64,000 nt of DNA from NCBI GenBank assembly GCA_037178625.1, contig CM074133.1, forward strand, positions 3,286,001-3,350,000, written 5' to 3'. The position numbers and the translations under genes are program-made. The DNA is from Skeletonema tropicum. Its lineage: Eukaryota > Bacillariophyta > Thalassiosirophyceae > Thalassiosirales > Thalassiosiraceae. Shown one piece after another: positions 31,982 through 42,960 of this stretch. The first letter of the stretch is position 1. The number at the start of each line of letters is the position of its first letter. Under the pieces are notes generated by a model. It was not told the DNA's origin, did not search any database, and saw only the letters and a program-made list of their open reading frames with translations.

Positions 31982-34900
31982 TGATAAGTGTGAAAGCAGG
32001 CAGTCGACTAGTCACCAAATTGCGCAGCATCCTATTGTTGGAGGCTGACTTGAACAAAGCAAACAAGATCATATACGGTGATAGGATGATGAATAATATT
32101 CGCAAATACCAACTCATGCCAGAAGAGATATTTAGTGAGAAAAATAGGACGGCAGATGATGGGGCCTTGGCAAAAATACTATTCTTTGATATAGGACGGC
32201 AACTTCGTACTCCGGCTGCTATTGCTTCGGTAGATGCAAGCAACTGCTATGACAGAATAGCACATGCCATTGCTTCTTTGGTGTTTCAAGCCTTTGGAGT
32301 TGAGCAGTCGGCAACAGAGTCTATGCTTACTACAATCCAGGAGATGCGGTACTTCTTGCGAACTGCGTATGGGGACTCAACACGGTGCGCAAACAGCACT
32401 GTCGAAGTTAAGTATCAAGGGCTGTGTCAAGGAAATGGTGCTGCACCTGCCGGGTGGGCAGCAATTAGTATCACCATCTTGATGGCTCACAAAGCCGATG
32501 GACATGGAGCGACCTTCGTTTGCCCTTTCACACCATCCAAACAACTTGACTTGGCGGCTATTCTCTTTGTCGATGATACGGATATCATTCATATCAATAT
32601 GAAGAAGAGGGAGACAATAAATGAGGTTCATGCAGCTCTGACAGCAAGCGTCCGCAGTTGGAATAATCTTTTGATGGCAACAGGGGGCACCCTACATCCA
32701 GATAAGTGCTTCTATTATTTGATGTCTTACTATTACGACGAGAGGAAGCAGTGTTGGCTGTATGAAGATCACACCAAGGATTGCTATTACGACATTGAAT
32801 TGTCTCTTCCAGATGGGACCCCATTTTTGATGAAGCATCACTCTGTGGAGCATCCGGAGACTATGCTAGGTGTGGCAACAAGCCCGTCTGGTTCGTGCCG
32901 CAGCAAGTGCAATTGTTCTGAGGAGTGCAAAGGTCCTCTGGACGTTTTAATCGAGAAAGCATCTGATTGTGCGCAAAAAGTTCTAGGGAGCAGATTGAAT
33001 CGGCGTCAATTCTGGACATGGCTATCAGCTTGTTTTTGGCCCAAAGTTTCATACGGTCTGTGCTGCCAGACGGCCCCCATCAAAGATCTTCAGACATGTC
33101 TGCAAAAGACGTATTATCAGTTGATGCCTGTGGGTGGTATGATACGCACGGCGCCTAAGGAAATCCGTGATCTAGACATTGGCTTCTACGGCGGTGGATT
33201 CCCGAATGTGCCGATAGAATGCGGCATTCAGCAATTGAACAAACTGATGATGCACTATGGATGCCCGTCTAGTAATGGAATTACAGCTCAGGTCTCGGTA
33301 GACCTCTTCATTATTGAACTCGGTCGAGCGCATCAGCCCTTTGACGAATCATTTCAACAATATCACTCTTGGGTTACTCCTAGCTGGGTGAAATCGGTCT
33401 GGGAAAAAGTAGATACCTACGGGTATAAGGTGGTATTGAATAATATCGAAAACCCCTACCCAAGAGTGGGTGACAAGTGGCTCATGTGTGTATTTGAAGA
33501 TCTCCAGTATTCTCCAAAAGAACTACGGCAATTGAACAGAGTCCGCCTGCACCAACAAGTTCTGTTTTTATCGGATATACTGTGTGTGAGGGGTTCGAAG
33601 ATTGATCCACGGTACAAGAAGAGGCTGCGACGGGAGGATGAAAAGTGGTCTAAGCTTGACTTCCCCGCTGAGGAACCATCGTCAAAGGACTTTAATGTGT
33701 GGAAGTCGGCACTCTCTCAATTAGCCCCAGGAGGTTTACTTAGCGTCCGGTTGGGAAATTGGGTGCACATCGGCCACAAACTTCAGCCGTGGCGATACTG
33801 TGCCGCATCGAATAGACTGCTCCGCTGTATGGGTAATGACCTTATGGAGGTATACCCTACGCATGAAAATAACCCTCGGAGATATGTGAAAGATGGCAGT
33901 GATCATGCCCAGGTTCAGTACAATGTTGCATGTACGATAGAAGAGATAGATACTGCGGTATATCGTCTGGTAAGTCATGCACCAATCCCAGGTCAGTCTC
34001 TACCCCCTAGCACTCTGTGGGAAGTCCTCGACCAGTGGGGTAGCATGTGGATGTGGGAAGATCTTGAACTGACGGGGAGCTATGAGTTCCTCGTGGCGGC
34101 TATTATAGATGGATCACTAATATGTGTGGCGGACGGATCCTTTATCAAGGAGATGTACCCAGATATCTGCTCAGCTGCATTCATTATGGAGTGTTCCAAG
34201 GGGAGAGGCCGACTCGTCGGTAAATTCTCTGAGAAGACACTCGCCGCTTGCGCATATCGTGGGGAGCTTTTGGGATTACTCGCTATTCATCTCATCCTAT
34301 TAGCGGTGAACAAACTGAAACCATCGCTGTCTGGTTCCGCCCAGATCTATTCTGACTGCTTGGGGGCTCTCAATAATGTGGAAAACCTGCCTCCGCATCG
34401 TATCCCGTCGAGTTGCCGGCATTCAGATATACTCAAAAATATCATGATCCATTGCAGGTCTCTAACCTTCAGCACAGTATTTTCTCATGTCTCGGCCCAT
34501 AAACTCGATCATTTGGTGTGGGAGGAGCTGTCTAGGCCTGAACAGTTGAATGAACAGTGTGACTCTGGCGCAAAACTAGCGATTTACGATGTTGATCCGA
34601 ACGCAGGAATGGCGGCGCAACCTTTGCCACTGGAGCCAATCTGCGTCTATGTGGATAAGGGTAAGGAGAAGATGACTTCAGATACTGGTGAAAGAGTCCG
34701 CTTTCATGGCCACCTAGCGTTGGCCAGGGAGATCTTCGCTAAGAGACAGATCCTGCTTCCATCCGCGTTCGTCCAAGTAGATTGGGTCAACGTGAACAAG
34801 GCATTACACGAGGTCCCGCGGCTTTTCCAACTATGGGCATGCAAGCAAGTTCACGACATAGCCGGCACCAACTTGCGGTTACACAGATGTGATCCTAATC

Positions 34901-35598
34901 ACTCTCCTTTGTGCCCTTCTTGTCTGGATGCACAGGAGTCATGCGCTCACGTCTTAATGTGTGCAGAAGAGGATAGGGTGAAATGTTTTCAGATGTCAGC
35001 GGATAATTTACAGTCCTGGTTACAATCGGTGGGGACATGTGATGTGCTGGAAAAGTATATCATGAGTTTCGTGAGGGCTCGGAATGGCAAAAGCTTTATG
35101 GACTGCATTGGTAGCGATCATGACCCGATACTGCGGAAGTTGGCACGTTCACAAGATAAGATTGGATGGCGGCGGTTTATGGAAGGAATGATATCCAAGG
35201 AGTTCTGTACGATTCAAGAGACACATCGTCGTCTGGAGGGCAGCTATCTTTCGGGCGCAAAATGGGCACAGAGCTTCTCAATCAAGCTGATGGAGATGAC
35301 CCATGGACAGTGGCTGGTGAGGAATTTCTTGATTCATGATAAAATTTCTGGTATGCTTGCGTTAGAGAGGAAGGAGGAGCTACAAATAGCTATAGAGGAG
35401 CAGCAAGAGATGGGCTTAGAAGGGCTTGGAGAGGAGGATAAATATTTGATGGAAATCAATCTCGATGATCTCGAAACAACTTCTGGTGAACACCAGGCTT
35501 ATTGGCTGCTTTCAGTAAAAGCGGCACGTGAAGCCTTCTTGATACGTCGCCAGCGGGCTCAGGCAGCACTTCGACGCGGTCAAAACAACCACGGATAG
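31981..35598 (+). mobile_element. non-LTR-type retrotransposon ORF: RT, RNase H, zinc finger; 5' truncated
   Basis: 1205 sense codons without a stop. RT motif A is SVDASNCYDR (Asp near 85), then GLCQGNGAAPAGW (near 147-159) and FVDDTD (near 196-201, in place of YxDD). RNase H follows: ADGSF (about 716), RGELLG (about 760), SDCLGAL (about 790), CDSGAK (about 862). A CPSC...H...C finger lies at about 978-995. The tail has GWRRFMEGMISKEF, shared with the remnant at 15133. The frame opens with GTG and there is no endonuclease, so the 5' end is probably missing; the first ATG is near 32089. All catalytic residues seem present. It lies between family copies E and F. Confidence 0.85.
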
Positions 35599-36264
35599 AG
35601 ATGGGTATATGCTTATACTCTCGTGCAAATACTTGTATTTGTATATCTCGCCTGTATACAGGCTTATTGACATCCACGTCAATATATCCCGGGCTTTTAA
35701 ACGAGCTGTGGTAGGAGAGACAACCCTCTCCCGTGGTCCCGACTGCGACGCTGTTTGGTTCTGCCCTCGGCGTATGAAGACTCCAATTGTTGGTTCAATG
35801 ATGTCTAGGTAGCGATAATGCAACATTTACCTAATTTCCTAAGTGATATGATATGAGGTCTTTTTTCCCGGCGCTGGGGGGGCGGGGGGGGAGGGAGCGG
35901 TGAGGAGAGGAAGAGGAGTTTTTTAAAGGGAAAACTTCCAACCAGAACGTGGGAATCAGTAAAGGTTTTTGCGCGAATCCGAGCCATAACAATACGCTTG
36001 CGAACAAAGAAATATAGAGGGATGAGCTATCATATCCAAATCTTCTTGATTATCAATACCCAAGAGCCATTCTTTGCTTCTATCTCCAATGCAGTATGTA
36101 TATATTCATTATGATATGCTCACTCTCAGTTCAAATGCAAATGGCTTCTTTGTAAGAGTAATAGCAGATGCAGCGGAACAAAATATTAACTACATATCAC
36201 AACATCCTACTAATTATTTTGCTATCAAAATCAATCCTACTGCTTCTTTTCTCTACTCGTCTTC
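35599..36264. other. retroelement 3' flank and dispersed repeat
   Basis: Includes a dispersed repeat (35771-35848) and a G-rich run (about 35874-35895). No gene. Confidence 0.5.
35771..35848 (+). repeat. dispersed repeat, copy 1 (partner at 42424)
   Basis: CGTATGAAGACTCCAATTGT through CTAAGTGATAT is shared with 42424-42489. The copy here has about ten extra bases. It could be the 3' end of the retroelement or a short independent element. Confidence 0.7.
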
Positions 36265-36392
36265 CAAAGATATTTGTTGGCTGCATCCCTCAGTGGTCTC
36301 TTGGTTGAATTTAAATTGGTTGATTTGCCCGAAGAGCAGCAGCAAGATCCTCTTTCACGACACAAATCGCGAGATCCGATATTGTAACATCA
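36265..36392 (-). pseudogene. short Sel1-tail fragment of the family (copy F2)
   Basis: Minus-strand KEDLAAALRANQP followed, in another frame, by TKRPLRDAANKYLWK matches the tail seen in intact copies as SKEDLAAALRAHQ...TKSPQREAAEKYL. Only about 40 residues remain, just downstream of copy F. Confidence 0.65.
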
Positions 36393-36400
36393 GTCTCTGA

Positions 36401-37691
36401 TCAATCTCGATGATACTGTCGGCTGCCTCCTTCAGCGGCCTGTTTTGCACGAACGAATTCTTCGGCTGCGTCCCTCTGTGGACTTTTGGTCGCATCTACA
36501 GCTGCCTGGTGTGCACGCAAAGTAGCAGCAAGTACCTCTTTGCCTGACAAATCCCCTTCTTGAATGCATCCATCAGCTCTTCGATTGAATGATCATGTCC
36601 TTGAGTGGCGGCAATGATCCAATGTTTCACTGCTCTCTCAGAATTGCCACTCATGTTCTCAAAATGTCCAAGAAAATGTCTAGCTTCAGGGTGACCACCA
36701 ATTGCTGCCTCTTCCATATGCAGCTATGATTTGACCAAAATAATTCTCATCGAATTTCTCTGAAAAGATACAAACAAGCTAGCCTATAATGTGCGTCCGC
36801 CTCTCCCAATTGTGCAGCTTTTATATAATACTCAAATGCATTCATATAATCTTCCTTTCCTTCATTGCATAATTCCTTTGGTGAGCAATGCTTTTGGATC
36901 ATTTGCCTCTACTCTTTTCATCACCAGCTTCTCGATCTCTTCATCCGTTTTGGGCAAGCAGTTTCGCGACAGAATGGGCATTTGTTTTCAACATTTCTTT
37001 CTATTATACTCAAACAATTAGCATCACAACAACCATCACAAATACTTTTGCTGCAGCACGTCATTAAGATAGACTTCGTTCGAACAAGCGACAGAGGTAA
37101 ACAGCAAATCGGACAGTCCCCCATGTGGGTGCTTTCAGGTTGTTTGAATAATAATTCATCACGTGAGTCAAAGGCTTTTCTCAAGAATTCATCACGTAAT
37201 TCAGCCGCTCTTTTCCTGCACGCTTGTTCGTGTTTCGACCAATGATTCCTTTGACAATCAACGCCGCAATAACGAACGAAATGGCAACTATTGCACATCT
37301 TCAATTTGACATCATCGTTATCTGTGATGCCACATGAAGCACAACATAATGTTGATGATGTGTCCACCTCTGTGTCTACCTCTTCCTTCACCTCTGCATT
37401 AGTATCAGTTTTCATCTCAGTTTTCACCTCTGTATTCATATTTGTATTAATCTCAGTATTCACCTCATTGCAATCTTTTTCTGCAACACCGCACGAGGCA
37501 CAATTTGTGCTCGTATCTGTATCATTCGTGTTGAACCACCAACATTGCAACTTAGTACAATATTTTGTCTGCCTCATGCGCTCTCGATTGATAGAAAGCA
37601 ATACATAAGTAAAAATGATGGCGCAAAGCGCAGCCCCAACTAATTGATGTTGTGCAACATCTTGTCCGGTCTTGAGCCATTCAAATAACAT
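36401..37691 (-). pseudogene. membrane-anchored MYND-RING-Sel1 variant, frameshifted (copy F)
   Basis: ATG at 37691 aligns with copy E (FEWLKTGQDVAQHQLVG, then a hydrophobic span CAIIFTYVLL). It has a duplicated MYND opening: CASCGVAEKD, then a Glu/Thr/Asp repeat (NTEVKTEMKTDTN), then CCASCGITDNDD and a full finger. The RING-like part is CPIC, CCSKSICDGC, CPFC. The frame breaks near 36920 and again around 36720-36790 and 36540. The Sel1 part (36496-36717) and tail remain readable in pieces. The reading frame upstream of 37691 opens with GTG and is not family sequence. Confidence 0.8.
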
Positions 37692-38030
37692 GTTAGAAAA
37701 GCTTCGGGAAGGCTCTAGCAAAGCTTGGCAACGGCGGCTTCCTCTTCTCAGGTCGGAATTTAAACTATTGAAAGTTGGCCTTCTGTTTTCGTCTTGCACC
37801 ACAGATGATAGTTGTTGTAGGCGTTGGCTGTTGTTCTTTGTAGCAATAGCTTGCAGACTGCAGATACTTTTAGATGAGACTGGGCTAGCGCGACGCGAGA
37901 GGCGAGTGCATGAGCAAAGTGCAGCCGTTGGACCGTTGGAGAAGGTAGGAGGAGAAAGGGTTTCGCTAGATCTCACGAAATTCTCTTGCTGTGAGGCAAA
38001 ACAGAGACGAACAAGTAGTGTTGTACACAC

Positions 38031-38756
38031 TTCGGAACACCTTGATAGATACTGTCTACTGAAACATAGTCAAACAGTGCGGTGATGGTTTAAACCAAAT
38101 CTTCTTGATATGCCGGCACCCTTTCTCACTCTCTAGAGAAGAGTCTCTCTAGAGAGCCAGGGTTGGTATGGTATCTGCGAGTGCTTGTAGTTGAACAGAA
38201 TGTGCTTCAACTCCAGCTCCAGGGTAAAGCCTCAAACTAGCGTAGAATTGCCTCCCGTCCGTGGATAGAAAATAATATATCAAGAGTTAAGAGGGATCTT
38301 AGGTTATTTGTACACACCTTAGTTAAGGTGATGGAATCGTCCTTGCTTGAGGTCGATTGCGATTGCGATTGCGATTGGGAACTAATCTTTGAAGCAGTAC
38401 CATCTGTAAAGTAGAAAAATAAAGGGGTATCGTGACAACTTGTGTTAAGAGATGATTTGAACCATGGCCCTTGAGTTCTGATGGAGAGAACTTTGAGAAT
38501 TCGGCTGACCCATTTGCTATAAAATTCTCTGCCGAAGAGTTGAGTGAATTAGATGCAGATGCACGGGCTTGGGCTTCTGTATGATCAGCGGTTCCCGTGG
38601 ATCAGCCGTAGAGAGAGAGTTGGTGCATTTTTATTTCTAGACTCTAGATGACGTTAGCCTGTTGAGGGACTTTGGAGTGAGTGGGTAATCTGTTCGCCTG
38701 CGATTTGAAACCTGCCGAATTTTCAGGCGGCAAATGGTGTCATTGCCTCATAGGAT
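38031..38756. other. intergenic; palindrome and hexamer repeat
   Basis: Contains CTCTCTAGAGAG (38145-38156) and a short GCGATT repeat (38354-38377). No gene seen. Confidence 0.5.
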
Positions 38757-39165
38757 TAGGAACTTGGGCTTCTCTGCCAAGATGAGTGACGTAACAAATG
38801 TTGCTTGATTTGGCCCACCTCGGTAGGAGAAGGACATTATACATTATCTGGGAAATATAGAGCTATTGCAGCACATGTCCGTTGTCATTCAGCGTAGTTA
38901 ATGTCGCCTCTTAGAGGGCCCATCAGACGTACTTTAAAATTTCTGTTACATATATTATTCAGAGTTGCATAAGACTCGAAGCCGGCTTTGAGAGATTATA
39001 ATGGCTTTCGTTATAGATGGCATTGGGAGGTTGAAGTGAGCGTCGAACGGCCGTACCTTGGACTTCTTGATGCTCAGGATTGACGCCCGAGGATTCATGT
39101 TCAATGTTGGTATCGGTTTGGAGGTAGATTAGTTGCTCCGTTTGGGTGTCCCAAATGTCTCGCCA
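38757..39165 (-). pseudogene. reverse-transcriptase C-terminal remnant next to copy G
   Basis: Minus-strand WRDIWDTQTEQLIYLQTDTN and RRSLQPPNAIYNESHYNL resemble WRDMWHKEMETLIPFI and DNPFQPPNSLKREPL of the remnant at 42961-44108. 38757-38840 matches 43395-43480 at the DNA level. The short dispersed repeat at 38845-38955 sits between these two parts, apparently inserted. Confidence 0.65.
38845..38955 (+). repeat. about 110-bp dispersed repeat, copy 2
   Basis: Begins ATCTGGGAAATA and ends CTGTTACATATAT, matching 16285-16395. It interrupts the RT remnant, so it behaves like a small mobile element. Confidence 0.8.
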
Positions 39166-40018
39166 TCTGTAGTGAATTGAACATGCGATGTGCTTCTTCT
39201 CTCTCAGGACTTTTCGTAGCATCCACAGCAGCTTGTTGTGCCCGGAGAGCAGCAGCGAGGTCCTCTTTGCTGACCGATCCCGCCTTGAATATTTTCATCA
39301 GCTGTTTGATTGCACCATCATCTCCCTGTTTGGCACCGATGATGTAATGTTTCACTGCTCTTTCATAGTTGCCATTGCTCCATTCCTCGCATCCAAGGTT
39401 GTATCTAGCTTCGGGGTGACCACCGATGGCAGCCTCCTCAAGATAGTACATTTTCTTTACCCTGTCCTTCTCAGTACCTCGACCGACATGATACAAATAT
39501 CCCAGATGACATTGTGCCTCAACGTTTCCCAATTCAGCAGCCTTTGTATAATACTTGAACGCCTTCCTATAGTTTCCCTTCTCGTGATGTTCTTGCTTCC
39601 CTTCTTGGCACACAGCAACTGGGTCATTAGCCTCGATTCTTTTCATCCTTTGTTTGCGCCATTCCTTAACACTGCTGGGTATAGGTTGTCGACAGAATGG
39701 GCATGAAGGATATCTCCCTGCCAGTTGTTTTTGATATGCAAAGTCACAGCCCATACAAATCATTTTGCTACAACAATTCATAAAACAAGTCGATTCATGC
39801 GGCAGAGGGAGAGGGATCATGCAGATTGGACAGTCCCCAAGATAGCTACTCTCCGGTTGTTTGAATAATAATTCATCACGTAATTCATCTCGTAACTCAA
39901 CCGCTTCGGTTGCATCTTCAGCAGTCTGGTTTGTACGGCTGAATTCTTCGGCTGCCTCCCTCTGTGAACTCTTGGTCGCATTTGCAGCAGCTAGGAATGC
40001 AAGGGTAAGCAGCAGCAA
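39101..40018 (-). pseudogene. RING-Sel1 module without MYND or ATG (family copy G)
   Basis: The open frame starts with TTG inside the tail of copy H (FLAAANATKSSQREAAEEF). It continues into AVELRDELRDELLFKQPES, a complete C4C4 RING-like finger (CPIC, CCSKMICMGC, CPFC) and Sel1 repeats, ending SKEDLAAALRAQQAAVDATK. No ATG precedes the RING. It looks like the second half of an H-G fusion, created by recombination between the tail of one copy and the middle of another. Its 3' end runs into RT-derived DNA. Confidence 0.75.
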
Positions 40019-40042
40019 CGGTCCGCTTCGCTGACAAATCGC

Positions 40043-40827
40043 CTAGTTGAATGCTTCCATCAGCTCTTGCATTGATTCAGGATATCCCTGTGTGGCAGCG
40101 ATGACAAAATGTTTCACTGCTCTCTCGGCATTGCACTGTTCCAATTCCTTACACCCAAGAAGGTGTCTAGCTTCGGGATGCCCTCCAATGGCAGCTTCTT
40201 CCAAATGATGAATTTCCTTCCCCCTGTCCTTCTCAACACCGTGCCCATATTGATACATAACTGCTAGCTTATTATGCGCCTCCATATCTCCTAATTCAGC
40301 AGCTTTTGTAAAATACTCAAAAGCACTTTCATATCATAGTCCTCTTTCCAGCATTGCAAAAAACCCATTTGGCAGATCGCAGCTGGATCATTCAACTCAA
40401 ATTGTTTCACGATTTGCTTCTCACTTTCTTCTTCCGTTAAGGGATTAGGCTCCTGACAAAGTGGACATATCGTCTGATACCAACCTGCTCCCAACTCTAC
40501 TTGCTTCTGATTGGCATTATGATCACAGCCATTACAAATTACTGTGCTGCAGCACGTAAAAAATGTCCATTTCGATCGATCAATCGGCAGTGGTAAGCAG
40601 CAGATTGGACAGTCCCCCATATGCGTACTCTCTGGTTGCTGGAATAATAATTCGTCACGTGCCACACGTTCTTTGCACGCTTCTTCGTGCTCTGATTTAT
40701 GAGTTTCCTTGCATACATCGCTGCAATATTTGATTAGATCGCAGTCGGTGCAATTCTCCAATATGATGTCATCATTTTCTGTGATGCCGCACGAAGCACA
40801 ACTTGATGATGGGTTCTTTTCGCTCAT
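40043..40827 (-). pseudogene. MYND-RING-Sel1 copy with frame lesions (copy H)
   Basis: ATG at 40827. MYND (CASCG, CTDCDLIKYC, CKETH), QQPESTHMGDCPIC, CCSTVICNGC and CPLC are all present. A 5-nt insertion near 40330-40338 shifts the frame before the Sel1 repeats, which continue at 40285-40043 (KLAVMYQYGHGVEKD, AVKHFVIAATQG) and then stop. The tail beyond is open again in the frame of copy G. Confidence 0.8.
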
Positions 40828-41212
40828 GGTTCACCTAAGTATGCTCCTAAGATTGCCGCCGCCAACAGAAGAAGATGGCATTGTTTGCTTCGAATACATA
40901 AAAAATAATAATGCCCGTCATCCGTCATGATGTTTACACACTTCTGAATGAGTTTCTGAGACTTGTTCTGGAGCTTGTAGTAAAACGTGTAGCGTGCGTG
41001 AATGAACGGCATGCAAATGCAACGGCCCAAATAGTGAGGTATCCCGTTTAACGTGTCAAAGCTACAGCGACGCGACGCGGCGCGCCAGATCTTTCCAAAC
41101 TTGAAGCAGCTTTTGCAGCTGTTCGCAATGGTGAAAAACTGTCCACTATAGCGTACCGTGACATCTCTACTTCTTGCGTAGTGCAAAAGTAAAGTAGGCA
41201 AGGGCAGATACG

Positions 41213-41893
41213 ATGATGACGAACAAACTCCTCTCAAATATAATAATAGCGGCAGCGGCGCTCCTCTCAACGTCGTCTGGATTTGCACCGACTTCTACCA
41301 TCAACTCGTCCTCTTTTGCTAATCAAGAGTCACGATGGAACATTTTATGTCAAGAAATATCATCACAACAATCTATCAGATGCAGCAGCAGCAGCACTAA
41401 CTGCAGGTCGTTGGCAATCTCACGAATGGCAAGTGACGATGAAGATGTAGAAACAACGACTGATTCATCAGATCCAAGCACGACCGCTGAGAATGAAATT
41501 GCATCAGCATCAGCAACAGCAGGCGGAGGAACAATTGCACTAACCTCTGCCAAATCAGCTGCAGACGCTGCCACGACCACAACCACCAACACCAATGGCG
41601 CCAACGGTTCTTCTTCTACCAGCACCACGTCTTCTCCATCCAATACTGGCTTCTCACTCCTCCTCCTACCAACCCTCTTATTCAAATTTACAATCGTACT
41701 AATTGTTAAATTTGCCACGGATGTTGTGGTATATCCAACATTGTATTTGTGGAGATGGGCACGTGTGGGGAGAAAGAAGGTTGGAAGGGGTATGGCACGA
41801 TTTTTGGGGAAGGATGATGGGGATGGGGAGATGAAAGTGAATGGGGCAACGGGGAAGGTTGCGAATGGTGATTCTGTGGGTGATTTTCAGTGA
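41213..41893 (+). CDS. plastid-targeted small membrane protein, function unknown
   Basis: About 227 codons from ATG 41213 (a second ATG follows in tandem). It starts with a signal peptide (LLSNIIIAAAALLSTSSG) followed by FAPTS, matching the bipartite plastid presequence of diatoms, in which Phe follows the cleavage site. The middle is Ser/Thr/Ala-rich and disordered. A hydrophobic region (about residues 143-172, LLLLPTLLFKFTIVLIVKFA) is one or two membrane spans, followed by a basic segment (RWARVGRKKVGRG) and a short tail. No known domain. Confidence 0.65.
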   Translation: MMTNKLLSNIIIAAAALLSTSSGFAPTSTINSSSFANQESRWNILCQEISSQQSIRCSSSSTNCRSLAISRMASDDEDVETTTDSSDPSTTAENEIASASATAGGGTIALTSAKSAADAATTTTTNTNGANGSSSTSTTSSPSNTGFSLLLLPTLLFKFTIVLIVKFATDVVVYPTLYLWRWARVGRKKVGRGMARFLGKDDGDGEMKVNGATGKVANGDSVGDFQ

Positions 41894-42533
41894 GATGAGT
41901 GAGTGTAGAGTGTGTGTGTGTGAGAGAGAGTGATTGGTGTGTTCAGATTATTGATACTGAATGAATGAAGAGGAAGGTAATAACCTAAAGAGAACCACCA
42001 AGGAGGGGAGGGAGAAGAGATGATATATAGGGTTGTTCTTGTTGGTAACAAATATGATTAGTAAGATGTTGTTTAAAAAGTACTTGTTCTTTCTTCATCT
42101 TAGTTTGCAATCATTACTTTTGTAAGCAGTCATTACCTCTAGTACAATATTGCATCTACGTATATAGGAGAGGATGAAGTATCTCTCAAGAGAGGAGAGA
42201 GAGACGGAGTTCATATCAGCATAATCATGCAAGTAAAGGCTACCATTGAACTACGATTTACCTGCAATGCTCATGATTTGAGGCTTTGTTGCTATTTACA
42301 TCATCATCTAACTGTCACTATGGAGCACTTATGCTAATATCAGTAAGAGAAAAAAAAGGAGGAGAAGTTTACAACAAGGGTAAAAATAATGAGGAGCGAA
42401 TCTTACGATGTATTGAATGCATGCGTATGAAGACTCCAATTGTTGGTTCAAAGACGTCTATGCAACATTTACTAATTTTCTAAGTGATATAAATGCATTG
42501 CAATGGGATTTGAATCGACATTAATCCAAAAAC
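41894..42533. other. intergenic with dispersed repeat
   Basis: Short GA- and GT-rich runs follow the plastid-protein gene. A copy of the 35771 repeat lies at 42424-42489. No gene. Confidence 0.5.
42424..42489 (+). repeat. dispersed repeat, copy 2 (partner at 35771)
   Basis: Shares CGTATGAAGACTCCAATTGT, GTTGGTTCAA and CTAAGTGATAT with 35771-35848. Confidence 0.7.
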
Positions 42534-42960
42534 CTAGTACTCTCCACCATACCCCTGTTCTTTCAAAAATCGAAACAAATCTATGGCTGTCTCCCTCTGC
42601 GGACTCATGGTTGCATCTACAGCGGCCTGGTGTGCACGGAGAGTAGCAGCAAGGTCCTCTTTGCTAACAAATCCCATCTTGAACATGTCCATCAGCTTTT
42701 TGATTGAACAATCAAGTCCTAGTGTGGCAGCGATGATAAAATGTTTTACTGCCCTCTCAGTATTGCCGTTTCTCTCTTCGTTCAACCCAAGCTCGTATCT
42801 AGCTTTGGGATGCCCTCCAATAGCAGCTTCTTCCAGGTAGTACATTTCCTTCCCCCTGTCTTGCTCAACACCTTCACCGACATATACATTGCTGCAAGTC
42901 TGAAATGTGCCTCCACATCTCCCAATTCAGCAGACTTTGCATAATACTCGACTGCCCCGT
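42534..42960 (-). pseudogene. Sel1 fragment fused to RT remnant (family copy I)
   Basis: Minus-strand AVEYYAKSAELGDVEAHFRL begins right after RT-derived sequence in one open frame. The frame then shifts near 42800-42870, and EEAAIGGHPKARYELG, AVKHFIIAATLG and SKEDLAATLRAHQAAVDATM continue to a stop. MYND and RING are missing. Confidence 0.75.

Noticed and set aside
37692..38030. Extra 113-residue N-terminus for copy F
   Set aside because: Opens with GTG, has no similarity to copy E, and E starts at the equivalent of 37691.
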